Shown: positions 36,331-47,599 of the stretch, piece by piece
Numbering within the stretch: position 1 is the first letter of the stretch
Layout of the letters: each line of letters opens with the position of its first letter
NCBI RefSeq assembly: GCF_020360975.1
Contig: NW_025408684.1
Span: 248,001-312,000, forward strand
Source of the DNA: Hirsutella rhossiliensis
Taxonomy: Eukaryota; Ascomycota; Sordariomycetes; Hypocreales; Ophiocordycipitaceae
DNA: 64,000 nucleotides
Reading direction: 5' to 3'
The notes under the pieces: model-generated
What the model saw: only the letters and a program-made list of their open reading frames with translations
The model's database searches: none
Told to the model about the DNA's origin: nothing
Translations under genes and position numbers: made by a program

Positions 36331-37399
36331 TATAGAGTAACCTAACCTAATCGCTTAAGCTACGCGCGGTTTCTTTATAAAACTCCTCCTTAAAAAGACC
36401 CTTAACTATCTAATTACGCTAACGGGAATTAAGAATAGACCTAGTCCTTCGTTACCTTAAGCGTTAACTAAATCGAGCTCCTTATCTAAACTAAGTAGCC
36501 TTTCCCTAAGTAACCTTAAGATAGGATCCCTACCCTAGAGCCTATAAAAGAGAGAGCTAAGCGCCCCTACTAGTCCCTTTATCTATATAGAAACGATGCT
36601 TTTATTCTCCCCCTTTAATATATAGCTAATTAGGCCTACTCCTCGCCTACTACTAATAACTCCTCTAAACGTATAGAGGAGTAAAAGACTTATAACCGCA
36701 CCCCCGCCAATAACCTAATAAGGAGCTAGTAGGGAAGAAAGGTAGATAGCCCGACTACTAACTCGCCCTAGGACTCCGAAATTACTAGGCGCTTAGTTAA
36801 TTACCCTAAGGCCGAAGACTCTAGTAACGCCTATAGCACGCCCCGTTACTCCCTAGAAATAAAGTATAGTAATAGCCTCTCTAGCTACGGTCCCTATAAG
36901 GTTTATACTAGGTTTTAAACCCTCCTAGGTTAAAGGAGTTAAAAACCTAGGAATATATTAGAACTACTACTAGGATATTAACGACTATAATTCTATATAT
37001 TTATATAGGACTACTAGTAACGCGATAATAATTAGCCTATAAGACTCTATAGCTTATTTAATCTAGCTATACCTAAAGCTATAGACTAGTAAAGACGCTA
37101 ACTACTTTATTTCCCTAACGCCTTTAAGAATAATAAGCGCGAATACTTAGGAGCGTATATAGGGGGTAGTAGATAATTATCTAAAAAAGGAAGTACGCGA
37201 GTAAAAATAAGAGAGAGCTAAATAAGTAGCTTATAGGTAAAAGGAGGAATAAAGAATATAAAGGGAAAGGATTATAGTAAAGGAGAAAAGTTCTATCAAC
37301 GGTTTATTTACTTACTTACGTACTTAGGAAGAGAACCTTACCCGTTATTATCGCGCCCTTTCTATTAGTATCCTAGGTCGGAAAGTCGCTAAGGAGGAG
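36330..37399 (+). pseudogene. G4 3' coding remnant before the LTR
   Basis: The reading continues in shifting frames to the 3' LTR. About 36600-36860 is Ser/Pro/Asn-rich (NNSSKRIEE, DSPTTNSPQDSEITRRL). About 36960-37390 is aromatic and basic (FNLAIPKAID, LLYFPNAFKNNKREYLGAYIGG, KGKDYSKGEKFY). No family is recognised. No clear polypurine tract is seen, although AAGGAGGAG immediately precedes the LTR at 37391-37399. Confidence 0.4.
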
Positions 37400-37781
37400 T
37401 TTAACGGGTAAGATCGTACCCTTATAGATATTAGCCTATTAAGGGGGGGGGGATAAGACCCCTAGCACTCCCCTTCTAACTTACTTCTAAGTATACTTAA
37501 AGGCGTTATAAAGACCTTAATTATCTAATTAGGTATCTTCCTTAATTATAGTTAATTTAAATTTTTATTTTCCCCCTTTAAAGTAGAGGCCGCTAGTTAC
37601 GCGACTCTAGTAGAGACGAAGAGGCATAGAGTAAAGAAATCTCTAAGACTTAGATCTATAACCTAAGGCCCTTAGAGCTATATATAGGACCGATAATTAG
37701 ATAATTATATAGTTAATTGCTCTACTAATCCTTAGCTACGTACTATACGTGCTTTAGGTATATGCCCTCGTCCCTATTAAA
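37400..37781 (+). repeat. G4 3' LTR
   Basis: This is 382 bases long and matches the 5' LTR and the solo LTR. It has a run of ten G at 37443-37452. It is followed by CTAT (37782-37785), the target duplication, and then the rest of the palindrome arm to about 37862. Confidence 0.9.
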
Positions 37782-37862
37782 CTATATAGCCTTATCCGTA
37801 TATATAATAGTATATATAAGCTAGATAAGTATAGTAGATTACTATAATTCCTATAAATAGTA

Positions 37863-38699
37863 AATAAGAAATAGATAGGCCTAAGGTCTAGGTCTAGGCA
37901 TCGGTCTTATATTATTTTATTATAGGTTTAGGCCTACCGAACCTTATATATAGGGACGGAAGTTAGTAGACTTATTCTAAGTAGTTAATAGGTATACTAT
38001 AAGTAGCCTATAATAATATAAAAGGTAATAAGTTTTTTAAGGCCGGTTTTAATACGCGTTTAATTACGCTTATAAAGCCTAGCTTATATTAGGCTTTAAA
38101 AGAGTTTAGAGGTAATAAGGTATAAATAAATACCTACTAAATACTATAATATTATATCGAAGATAATATAGCTTTCCTTATACTTTATCTAGTTTTTATA
38201 TGCCCGGCCTATAGGCTATATTAAGGATAAGGCGTTCTTCTCCCTAATAAGCTATACCTTACTAATAAGCTATAGTAATCCTTATAGGCGTAGTTATCGG
38301 CGTGTTACTAATAGTAACGGTATAGATATTAAAACATTAATCCTTATCTAAAATTAACCTATTAAGGCTAAGTAAAGAGGATTTAATTCTTATACGTAAA
38401 TACACGCTTCTATAGTTAGCTAAACGTATTTAAGAGGCCTATAGACATTTTAAGTAGCATCTTCTATAATATCGTAAATATTATCCTTAAATTTAAGGAG
38501 ACTTAGTTCTTCCCTAACTTATTTCCTTATAAAGCCCTACGATTTACTTGCCTATACCTAAGGCCTATTAGCCTACTCTTAAAAGGAACTATAATATATA
38601 GGCCTTTAAGTCTTATTAGGGCTAGATAAGACCTCCTATTAACGAGACGCGGAGAGATCGCCGTACTATAGGACCGAGTTACTTTAGCTTATACTCTTT
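37863..38699 (+). other. Unassigned RIP-mutated DNA
   Basis: This follows the palindrome arm. A plus-strand frame at about 38400-38600 is fairly open (FKRPIDILSSIFYNIVNIILKF, FPYKALRFTCLYL) but not recognised. It could be the 5' region of the LINE L1 or leftover sequence of another element. Confidence 0.35.
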
Positions 38700-41300
38700 A
38701 ACTCACGCTTCCTCTTCGCCTTAGGCTTGCTCTTCTAGAGAACGATTTTTATTAAGAGCGGTAATATCGATATAGACGCTATTAGAATAGAGCACTTATT
38801 AGATTCCGATAATTCTAACGATAAGTTTTAATATTAAAGACTAGAATTACTATATTCGAACTCTTAAACACCTATAAGGGAGTAGCTTTATAAGAAGCCT
38901 TAGTTTTAATTATAATAACAAACTATAATAAAAAACTTAACGAGCTCTTAGTCGCCTTAGCCGCGTAAATAAGAAAGCTAAATTCTAATACGCTAATATA
39001 GTAATAACTTCCTAGCTCTTTAGACCTATCCTTCTATAAGATACTAAGAAGATTATAGTATTAACGATCTAGCTATTTACGCCCTTAGTATAGATTTCGC
39101 TACGAAGATACTAGACGGACGTAAATAGCTACTTAGGTCGGCAAACTAAAATAGCTCTTAAGACGGCTGCCCCCTATAGCTATAGCTAAAGAAGCGCAGT
39201 CGTCTAATATAGCTTTATAACGTAAGCCTCCGTCCTACTAGGAAATAGTTATAGCTTATATTTAGCTCCCCTACGCGGTCGAGCTCTATAACTAGTTTAT
39301 CTATTTATCGTATTTAGAAACGGGCGCTCCTTATACTATTATATTATTCGGTTCTTAATACGCGGTAACGTAGAGCGGATATAAGTTAGAACGGGCCCGG
39401 GACCTCTAGTATCGCTTGCCCGTAGGCGACGACTAGAAGCGTATTTATATACTTTACTGCTAAAGCCCCGTATTCTAGTCTAGAAGCGATAGTAAGTCTT
39501 ATTTTCCTCCTTTATAGTAGAAGCTATATAGCGGTTTATCCGCTTATCGATATCGTTTGCCCTCGACCTTACGCTACTACGTCGTCCTATTCCTAATATA
39601 TAGGTTACTAGATATTAGGCGAAGGCAGACTTAGTCTAAAATAGCCCTTCGGAATAGGACCATCCTTACGTCCCTTAGCCCCCTACACGGCTTACTTAGC
39701 GACGCCGTTACTAATATAGCGAGGATAGTAGGATATCCTCTTTTTAATATTAGAAGCGAATAACGTAACGTTAAGCCGTGCTCTAGTGCTCGCGAACGAA
39801 GATAGGCAACTTATCCTATTTTTAGATTAGAGGCACGACGTTAGATAACGATAAGTAAAAACCGAGTATAAGGATCGTAAATAGTATAGTTCTTATATAA
39901 AACTATAATAAACTCGTAAACTTACGTATAATCCTAGTAAAACCGTTCCTTAAAATAATTATATCTTAACTACCGGGTAGTTAGTTATATAGCTATAGTA
40001 AGCGTATACGTACCTAACCGTAAGGGGTAATAGATAGTCTAAAAATATAAGTATGCAATCGATATAGCCGATTATCTAGGAGTCCCTATAAGGGATATAT
40101 CTAAGCTTAATTATAGGGAAAAATAAGCTAGATAGTCCTTAGCTAAATAATCACGGTTCCGTATATTTCCTCGCTTATACCGCCGGCGATATAGAATATA
40201 GAGGCAATCGTAACTAGAATAGGAACTTACTATTAGGCTTATCTTAAAATGCTACCGTTAGCGACACTCCCCGCACGGGTTATAAGTACGCTAGGTATAG
40301 GGACTAAAGTAATATTCTCGATGTCTACGTTCCGTCCTATTTAATCGTCGACTTCCCCCTCTATAACGACGAGTATAATAGCGGTAGACGTAGATACTAA
40401 ACGAAACCCGCCTATAATAGCTACTAGCAGGCTTAAATATATCCCTATTAAATCGTCCCTTTTAGGTATAGGGGTTAGTTTAAGGCCTTCGACGCTATTC
40501 GATACTATTTATACCGGGCAGCCTTCTAAGACCTATAAAAGTACTAACCGCATCCCGGCTACCTCGTCGAGAGCGTCTTAATCTACGTTTCTATATATCT
40601 TAGTCCCTTTCTATAACGCTTAGAAGGCTTTAAATAAAGATAAGAAGATTAAGTATTATAAGCAATATAAGGCGCGTATATATAACGAAATAAATAGTAA
40701 AGAACGGGGGCTAGTAAGGCAATTAATTAATCTCTAACGAGCTCCTCTAAGGGCTATACGACCCTACTTTTATAACTACGAGATGCCTCCTAGCCCTATG
40801 ATTTTCTCTAGAAAAGTCACTCTAGCTAGTAGTTAGAATTAACTAGCTATCTACCGTGGTTAAGTACTTTAGGCGCGTAATAAGTAAGATTACTAGGCCG
40901 GTGCTTTCTATTAAGAGAAACGGGATCCTTTAAGCTTTAATAACTCTATCTTCCTAAGTCCGGGACCTATTTACTGCCTTACTATACTTATAGGGATTAT
41001 AAAGATATCTCTTCGTTACCGGCGACTATATTCCGTGGTAGTTAGGAATTAAAGCTAACTCCGGTTTTACGCCTCTAGAATAGTAGTTATAAGTTAGCAC
41101 TATCGTAATCGCGTGCAAGGAGTTTCTATCCGTAGATTATAGACACTGCTTTATTAATATCTTCTCTAAATCCTTACTATAGCTATTCTTTCGCCTCGGT
41201 TAGCCTTCTAGCTGCTCGTATTTATAAGTTAAGGCAGAAGTATATTAAGACGCCCTAGGAGTGCCGGTCTCTATAGTAAGCCTACCCTAGACCGGCACCT
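38700..41300 (+). pseudogene. L1 5' coding region (probable ORF1/endonuclease), unresolved
   Basis: Upstream of the L1 reverse transcriptase on the same strand are stretches of open plus-strand frame, for example about 39040-39340 (LAIYALSIDFATKILDGRKQLLR, QLQLKKRSRRL). RIP is intermediate here: TG and CA are commoner than in the gypsy elements. By position these would be ORF1 and the endonuclease of L1, but I could not find the GDFN or SDHR motifs, so another origin is possible. Confidence 0.35.
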
Positions 41301-41760
41301 TCTTACCTTCTAGGTAACTATTTCTAGGAAACCCTACCCCCTAAACCGAGACGCTATTAACTATTCGGCAAGTAAATAAAATAGTTAATTAACTAGAATA
41401 CGTATTATAAGAGGATAAGGATCTAAATCCTAAGTTTTCTCGCGATTTCGGTCGCTTATTTCGGGGTTCTCTTATAAAGAGAGGAGGGCAGAGGGCATAA
41501 GTTAGGGTGCATATATATATTTATTGTTATTCTCTCCCTCCGTCTCCTACTCTACCGTAGCTATGCTTCTATTTATGCCCTTTGCCCTACTATATAAGTG
41601 TAAAGAGCTTCCTTGTTCGAGCTTGTCTATTACCCTTAATACGAATCTAGTAAGTTATCCTATAAGTCTTCTATATTTAATATTGACTGTCTCGTGGCCT
41701 CTTTTTAGTTCTAATATAGTTTGCTAGTATACGCACCCGTTACGCGCCCGTAGATCTAGG

Positions 41761-41820
41761 TCGCAGTAGGTAGGTGGTTGATTCCTTGTAGTAGCTAGGC
41801 TAGCTACCAGCCTACTGCGC
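41761..41820. repeat. Hairpin in lightly mutated L1 sequence
   Basis: GTCGCAGTAGG at the left is complementary to CCTACTGCGCC at the right, with an inner AGCTAGGCTAGCT stretch. Its role is unknown. Confidence 0.5.
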
Positions 41821-41839
41821 CTATATAAATAAGCGCTAT

Positions 41840-44080
41840 AGAATAACCACGGCCCCTTAAAGGAGCTCTTCGGAGATCAACAATTTAATTATTATCCCCC
41901 GTTCTTTACTCTATTCGTCGTAATTGTGCTCCTTATAGCTAGCAATAGTACGAAAGTTTCTACCGTAAAGATAATCCGCTCGGCCGTTTATAGAGCCCGG
42001 AAAGTCGGATCGTAGTTTTATTAAAATAGCGCGGGATAGAAGACAGTATTTACAATGAAAATGCTCCGACGAGTTAGTAACGCTGCCTAACGTATACTCG
42101 CTCTATTAGATAATAGTAACGTCCTATAACCTAGCACGGCAACGATAGTGTAAAGCGACCTAAATAGTATTAGTTAATTTAGGGGAAGGATCCTAAGGAT
42201 AGGAGTAAGTAAATAAACGCTATAATTATATAGCTCTTTATTTATAAATAAAACGTTCGTCGTATAATTACGCAGTAGCTATTGCCTAGCGGCGTTACGT
42301 AGTAATATCGCTACCTTATAAATAATTATTCTAGGTAGGTTTCGTATATAATACGCTCGCCTAGAGAAACTAGCCTAGCTAGCGTGATGCCTGCGTTAGC
42401 AATTTACGGAAATAAATCCCGTTTTAGCTAGGCCTCTCTTCCCTTCTACTATACCCGGCATAAGTTGCTAACGAGGATACTGCTAGCATTATTTAGGCCG
42501 AAGGAACCTCTCGACCCCTCGTGCCTAGCGACCTATCTCCCTACTATCTTTTCTAGGCAAAGGTCTTAAACGGCTTATCGCATGCCGCCTAGCATAGGCA
42601 TCTATTTACTACGGAGTCCTCTATCTACAATAAGCTGGCGCTCTCCCGAAGAGATCTGCCGTTGACCTATTGCCGCTCTGTTGCATGATATTAAGGAAGC
42701 GTTTGCCCGCGGCTAAGACGCCACGCTAGTGACTAGACATCTAGAGAGCCTTTGACACTGTCGTCCGCAATAGGCTGGTCCTTCGTCTTCGTGAGCAGGG
42801 GTGGCCAGAACATCTCGCGCGATAGGCTGGTTCCTTTATGCATGACCGCTCGGTGCGCGTTAGATACTAGGACATCACTACGCCTAGCTCGCCTCTTTAA
42901 TGCGGCCTCCCCTAGGGATCGCTAGTTTCTCCTATCCTTTTTCCGTTGTATATAAAACCAATTTACCGCCTAGGCAAGCCGAAGGGGCGCTTTAGCTACG
43001 CAGATAACACGGGTATTCTATATATAGGTAACTCCCTAGAGAAGACAGCCGAGAGAGCGTCGCGCTATATAAACGAACTTATAGCCTAGGGCGCCGCTAA
43101 CGGCATCGTCTTCGACCCGATAAAAACTAAGGTTATATATTTCTATCGAAGTAAACCTAAAGTTGCCCCGCCTATATTTTACAGCGACTTAGAGAAGCGC
43201 CCTAACTAAGCACTACGATAGCTAGGCATCTAGCTCGATAGCACCCTGTCGTTTAAGACATACGTTGAAAAGTAGACGGCTAAGGCACGTCGTAGCCTAT
43301 TACCTAAAAAGTCTAGTAAACACTAACAATGGTCCTCTTCCCGGTGCCGTTCGCAGAGCCGTAAGAGTATATATTAAACCGGTGCTGCTCTACGGCACCG
43401 AGGCATGGTACCCCGGACTAACTAGCCCGCGATAGACCCAGCTAGCAAAAGAAGGACTATCTAGGATATATAACTTATCCGAAAGATAAATAAGTCGCTT
43501 TATATATCTATCCGGGCTATCCTGCCGGTTTAGAGGACGATACTAATTAATGCCCTCTATCGAGAGAGCGGTATTCCACCGGTTATATAACTACTCGAGG
43601 GGCGTCGAATGCGCTTTACGGCCCGCCTTAAGTCTCTCGATAGAGCCTATCCGCTTACGAAATATATAGTCCGGTCTAAGCCCCCTATTATCTATAGGTC
43701 GATCAAACTAAAGTACTAGATGCCGCGAGAAGGCTCCCGGACCCGACTTCGACGCAGTGACCAGCTTCTGCCTAGCTATAGGCGGCTAATTATCCTCCCT
43801 CGCAACCCGTTATAGGGACTTTGTCGACTACCACGAAAGGTTTAACCACGGCAATGCACGACTAACGTGCTTATATGGCCGACGAAAGAGCCAAACTATG
43901 TCTTTTATTGCCGAAAGATGAGCCACGGCATCGGATAAGGCCGACACCCTCGCCGACAGCAGCAGTCAATCGCGCAATAGGCAGAGATTTCGACAGGTTC
44001 GTCAAGCTAGCGAAGGCGTCCTCCTTCCTTAAATGGGCTTACCCTCGCTACTAGGCGGCTATATTACATAGTTCCCCCAC
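41840..44080 (+). pseudogene. L1 LINE reverse transcriptase, weakly RIP-mutated
   Basis: This is clear non-LTR RT on the plus strand: DLLPLC/LLHDIKEAF, the RAFDTVVRNRLVLRLREQGWP block (about 42735-42800), RVRYQDITTP, CGLPQGS (about 42900-42925), SPILF, then SYADNTGILYI at 42991-43020, where the family has YADD: the GATGAC codon pair is now GATAAC. It continues through GIVFDPIKTKVIYF, LGIQLDSTLSFKTYVEK, an LLYGTEAWYPG thumb block (about 43385-43420) and SLDRAHPLTK. A C-terminal zinc motif (C.CGRRKS then FYCRK spacing, about 43860-43930) and SSFLKWAYPRY close the protein near 44050. I see no RNase H between thumb and zinc motif, unlike L2. Confidence 0.85.
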
Positions 44081-44341
44081 CTCTTTCCTTTGTTTAAATC
44101 CCCCCCGGATTCGGCCAGGCAGAGGGTGCTATAACACCCTTTGACCGGCCGGGTCAACTAAGGCTGCGCTCTGCAGTCTCCGACAACGGTCCCTTGGAGA
44201 CTAAAACTAAATAGCAATCTCACCGCCGCGCCTGCACGACCCGCTAACGGGCACCAGGTTTAACACGGAGCGCCTCAGAGCCGATGAAATGCTGGATGGT
44301 AGTTATTTACGTTTGCGAGAGGAGATGCAATGCAATGCAAT
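44081..44341 (+). other. L1 3' untranslated region and ATGCA-type tail
   Basis: This is GC-richer, lightly mutated sequence with a short hairpin (GGGTGCTATAACACCC at 44126-44141). It ends in three copies of ATGCA(A) at 44325-44341, a simple-repeat tail like those closing some LINEs. The tail could equally belong to L2, which ends here in the other orientation. Confidence 0.5.
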
Positions 44342-44699
44342 TTATTCCGCCCGGAGGGACCAACCCTAGAGGGCCGCGACACTAAGCTATTTATAGATCC
44401 TCCACTTTCGACTATAACACCTAGAAGCCTTATATTTTACTCCTATCAGTATATTTTAGCCTTTAATTTCGCTATTAATAGGCCTACTTAAAGGCCTATT
44501 TCTCTAAGTATTTATTATCCTATTCTTAGTAGCTAAAGCCCGGTCTATTAATAAGAGGCTATATAGTACTAGTACTATATACTCTAGTTTACTAGTACTA
44601 TTATCGTTAGTTTATATTTAGTCTCCCGGTTACTATCGCGAATTTAATTATAGCGCGTACTACTAGTAGGTTCGGCTTTTATTTATCGCTATCGGATAT

Positions 44700-45180
44700 C
44701 GACTTCCCTCCTAGGAAGAAAGATAGATTTCCTATCTTAGTTTAATTATATTTTATTATACTTTCTCTTTTAGAGATCTATACCTTATATCGAAAGGGGA
44801 AGTACTTTACTATCTCGATTACTTAACTATAGCTATATAGGTTGCTTTTTACTGCCTATATTTTATAAAGATAACTATTAAGTCTCGATTTACCTATACG
44901 AAGTTATATAAGTACTCTCGCTTCTTTCTTATTAAGTAAGTTATAGATCGTTTATATATATATACCTAGTAACGCTATATTAATTCTTTTTAAGTATCTT
45001 CTTACTTTTATAGGAATTTCTAATCTTTACTATTATAGTTTAGAGAGCACTAGTCTTATTCTTATTAAGTAAGCTTAAAATAGTAAGTTCTCTTAGATAT
45101 ACCCCTTATATATTACTTTCTACGCTACTACCTTTACTTTTGCCCTTAACGTAAACCCTTTAGCTCCTACCGGGGTCTAT
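44700..45180 (-). pseudogene. L2 C-terminal zinc motif region
   Basis: At about 44900-44820 the minus strand reads AVKSNLYSYS, then VIEIVKYFPFRYK. This matches the CxCG...E(T/S)xxHxxxxC motif at the end of Tad-type ORF2, with Cys and His now Tyr. It is preceded by LLNKKEARVLIQLRIGKSRLN, which is typical of this region. The protein ends near 44700. Confidence 0.75.
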
Positions 45181-45520
45181 ATTATATAAATCGAAATACC
45201 TTATTACCGGAAGAGCTTAATATACTTATAGATTTCTTAGATAATATATTAGCCTAACTACTAGCGCGGTTAGCTAATCGCTTATATAGCTAATCTATTA
45301 CTTATAATAAAGACTAGCTCTCTTTACTTAAGTCGCGCTAGTATATATTATAGAGCTATAGTAATCGCCTCTAGCTCCGCGATATATAGGTTTTAATCTT
45401 CTCGCGGCCCTAGAGTAATAAAATAGCTCGCTAGTGCTTCCTACTTATTATTAACTCTTATATCTTAAATATAGCCTCTTATACTAACTACGCCTCGCCT
45501 TTTAAATAAGCTTATCGCAA
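45180..45520 (-). pseudogene. L2 RNase H remnant
   Basis: The minus-strand frame reads YIAELEAITIAL (about 45385-45350), then ELVFIISNRLAIQAIS and IYKYIKLFR, the ELxAI and SxLAI motifs of the RNase H of Tad-type LINEs. The stretch upstream, with EALASYFITLGPRED, fits too. Confidence 0.75.
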
Positions 45521-45999
45521 CGATAATACCTTATACTTTTATAACTAACTTAGCTACTTAGTTATTATCGAGGTTATAGAGAATATAAATACGGTTTTCT
45601 TATAAGGCTACTATATATTCTCTAATAACTTCTAATCTTTAACCTACTAACTCTCTATACTCTTAAGCTATCGTTTATAGTATAGACGTAAGTCTTTAGT
45701 ATACTTTAATACCTAGCTAAGCGAGAGGATATACCCTTAGGAGAGTATAAACGCTAATCTAAAACCTCGCCGCTACTTAAGTATACCGATTTACTACCGG
45801 CCGAATACTTACCTTTACTTCCGCGACTACCGTCGATATAGTATAGAACGCTCTAGTTACCGCCTATACCCTTACTATCTATACTCGATTTAACTAGTAG
45901 CCCTCCCTTACTCCGTATATATAAGCCTAGATAGTAAAGGCATAGTCTATAGTACGTATAACTATAGCCGTAAATAACTACTTAGCTACTTAGGGCGAT

Positions 46000-47150
46000 A
46001 ATCTATATAGTCTTTTTAGCTATATAGCGGTTTCTAGTCCCTTCGATACCGCTCGTGCTATATACTCCTTATATTATAGTTTTATATCTATAGCTACTCT
46101 TAGTACCTTAGCGTTTTCCTATAGCTAGATCGTTCTTCCTTTAATAATAAATAGACTTAAGCTAGAGCGCTCGGCTATTTATATAAAGTAAATAATAGTC
46201 GTCTTATCGCCCTCGAACGTTGCCTTACTTTACTTTTCCTACTCTAGGGCACGGTTAATAATAGACTAGATTCCGTCTTAGTTCGACTCTATAGTTAAGC
46301 TTATAACCTAGGCTAAGTAATCGTTTATAAATACGATTAATCCTTTAAAGGTACTAATTTTAGTCTATACTAAGTCTACGTTAAAGAAAAAAAAGAGAAT
46401 CGGCGAAAGCGGCGATCCTTAGGGAAAACCTACTTATAGGAGCTATTACTATATAGTATAGTATCTATTAACTATAATACTAGCCCTCCGCTTAAAGTAG
46501 AATACGTCTACCTACCTAACTAGCTCGCGGGGTAAACCCCTCGCTATAAGCTATTATAAAAGCCTATTCTTAAACACTTTATTATATATACCCTTAACGT
46601 TAAAGTTTATAAGACTAAGCACCTTACCTATTCGCTATACTTTATAGATTTTCTCTTATAAGAGTATAAGAGCCTACTTTATAGAACGCCTTTTCTTAGC
46701 TCTAAAGTAGTTAGTTAGTAATAGCCTAAACGTTTCTACTATAAAGGAAATCCGCTTAGCTATTACCGCCTCTAGGATTTTACTTAGTATCGATAATAAT
46801 AATATTAGTCGCTAGGCCCTCGCTATAGTATAATTATCTTTTCTTAGCTTCTATAGTAAGATAATCTTTACTATTTACTATTACTTTAGTAGGACTCTAT
46901 ATTCTATTAATAGCTAGAATAGATATACTACTCGCCCTTTAACTACTAGCTATAGCTATCTCTAGACTATAGCTAGTAAGCCGTTATCTCTAAGCGCCTT
47001 TTAAGGTTTAGCTATTATAACTTTCCTTTTAATCTCCTTTATAGTTAGTTCTAGTATAGGCACCGGCGCCTATTACGGTCCTTTATATTTAGGCTCGATA
47101 GCGTTTAGTAGTAGTAGAAAAAAGGCACTAAGTAGCTCCTCTACCTATTC
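46000..47150 (-). pseudogene. L2 reverse transcriptase remnant
   Basis: At about 46450-46180 the minus strand has the non-LTR RT core: ISRFSLRIAAF (GLPQGSPLSP-like), SLFFFFNVDLVQ, GLIVFINDYLAQV (FVDDY region; the first Asp is now Asn), IQSIINRALEQEKQS and ATFEGDKTTIIYF, then LQENAKV. This matches the LINE palm and thumb order. Many Gln, Trp and Gly positions have changed as RIP predicts. Confidence 0.85.
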
Positions 47151-47599
47151 CTACTTATCTTTTATTACCGTTCTATTTTCCCTCTTTAACTATAGTACCT
47201 TATTATCTATATAGTCTATTCCTACTTTAAGGTATTTAGCGGCCCTTTAAATATTACCGTTATTAGCTAGAAAGTTATCTTAATACTACCGTTTTTATTT
47301 ACGAATAGCGTTATAGAATTCTTTTATTACTTCTTTTACCCGCCTTTCTAGGTCTACTACTAGCTATCCTACTCGCCTTCTTAACCTAGCTTAATTTCTC
47401 TAGAAGGTATAGACCTACCGTAGTTAAGTAAGGTCGGTCGTTTAATATCTCTTTATATATAGGGATAGCTTCGCCTATAGCGTTAGGTTATTAATCGTAC
47501 TAAGTACTACTTTTATAAAGCGGTCGGTCTAGTCTTATAAACTACCGTCCTAAGATATTAGTTATAGCTCTTACTTAACCTTATTCCTAATTACTATCT

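Larger units (their letters stand above)
24511..37781 (+). mobile_element. G4: 13.3-kb Ty3/gypsy element with extra ORFs
   Basis: Direct LTRs (24511-24885 and 37400-37781) with a CTAT duplication on each side (24507-24510, 37782-37785) flank gag with zinc knuckle, protease, RT, RNase H and integrase, all on the plus strand. Two more plus-strand frames of unknown function lie between integrase and the 3' LTR (32950-36330). A RIP-poor island of about 0.6 kb sits in pol. Even without the island this is long for a fungal gypsy element (the others here are about 7-8 kb). It is inserted in the palindrome at the end of Co1. Confidence 0.9.

Noticed and set aside
41524..41727. 67-codon open frame on the plus strand, hydrophobic
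   Set aside because: It sits in lightly mutated sequence upstream of the L1 RT; hydrophobicity follows from T-rich composition. No signal, family or context supports it.
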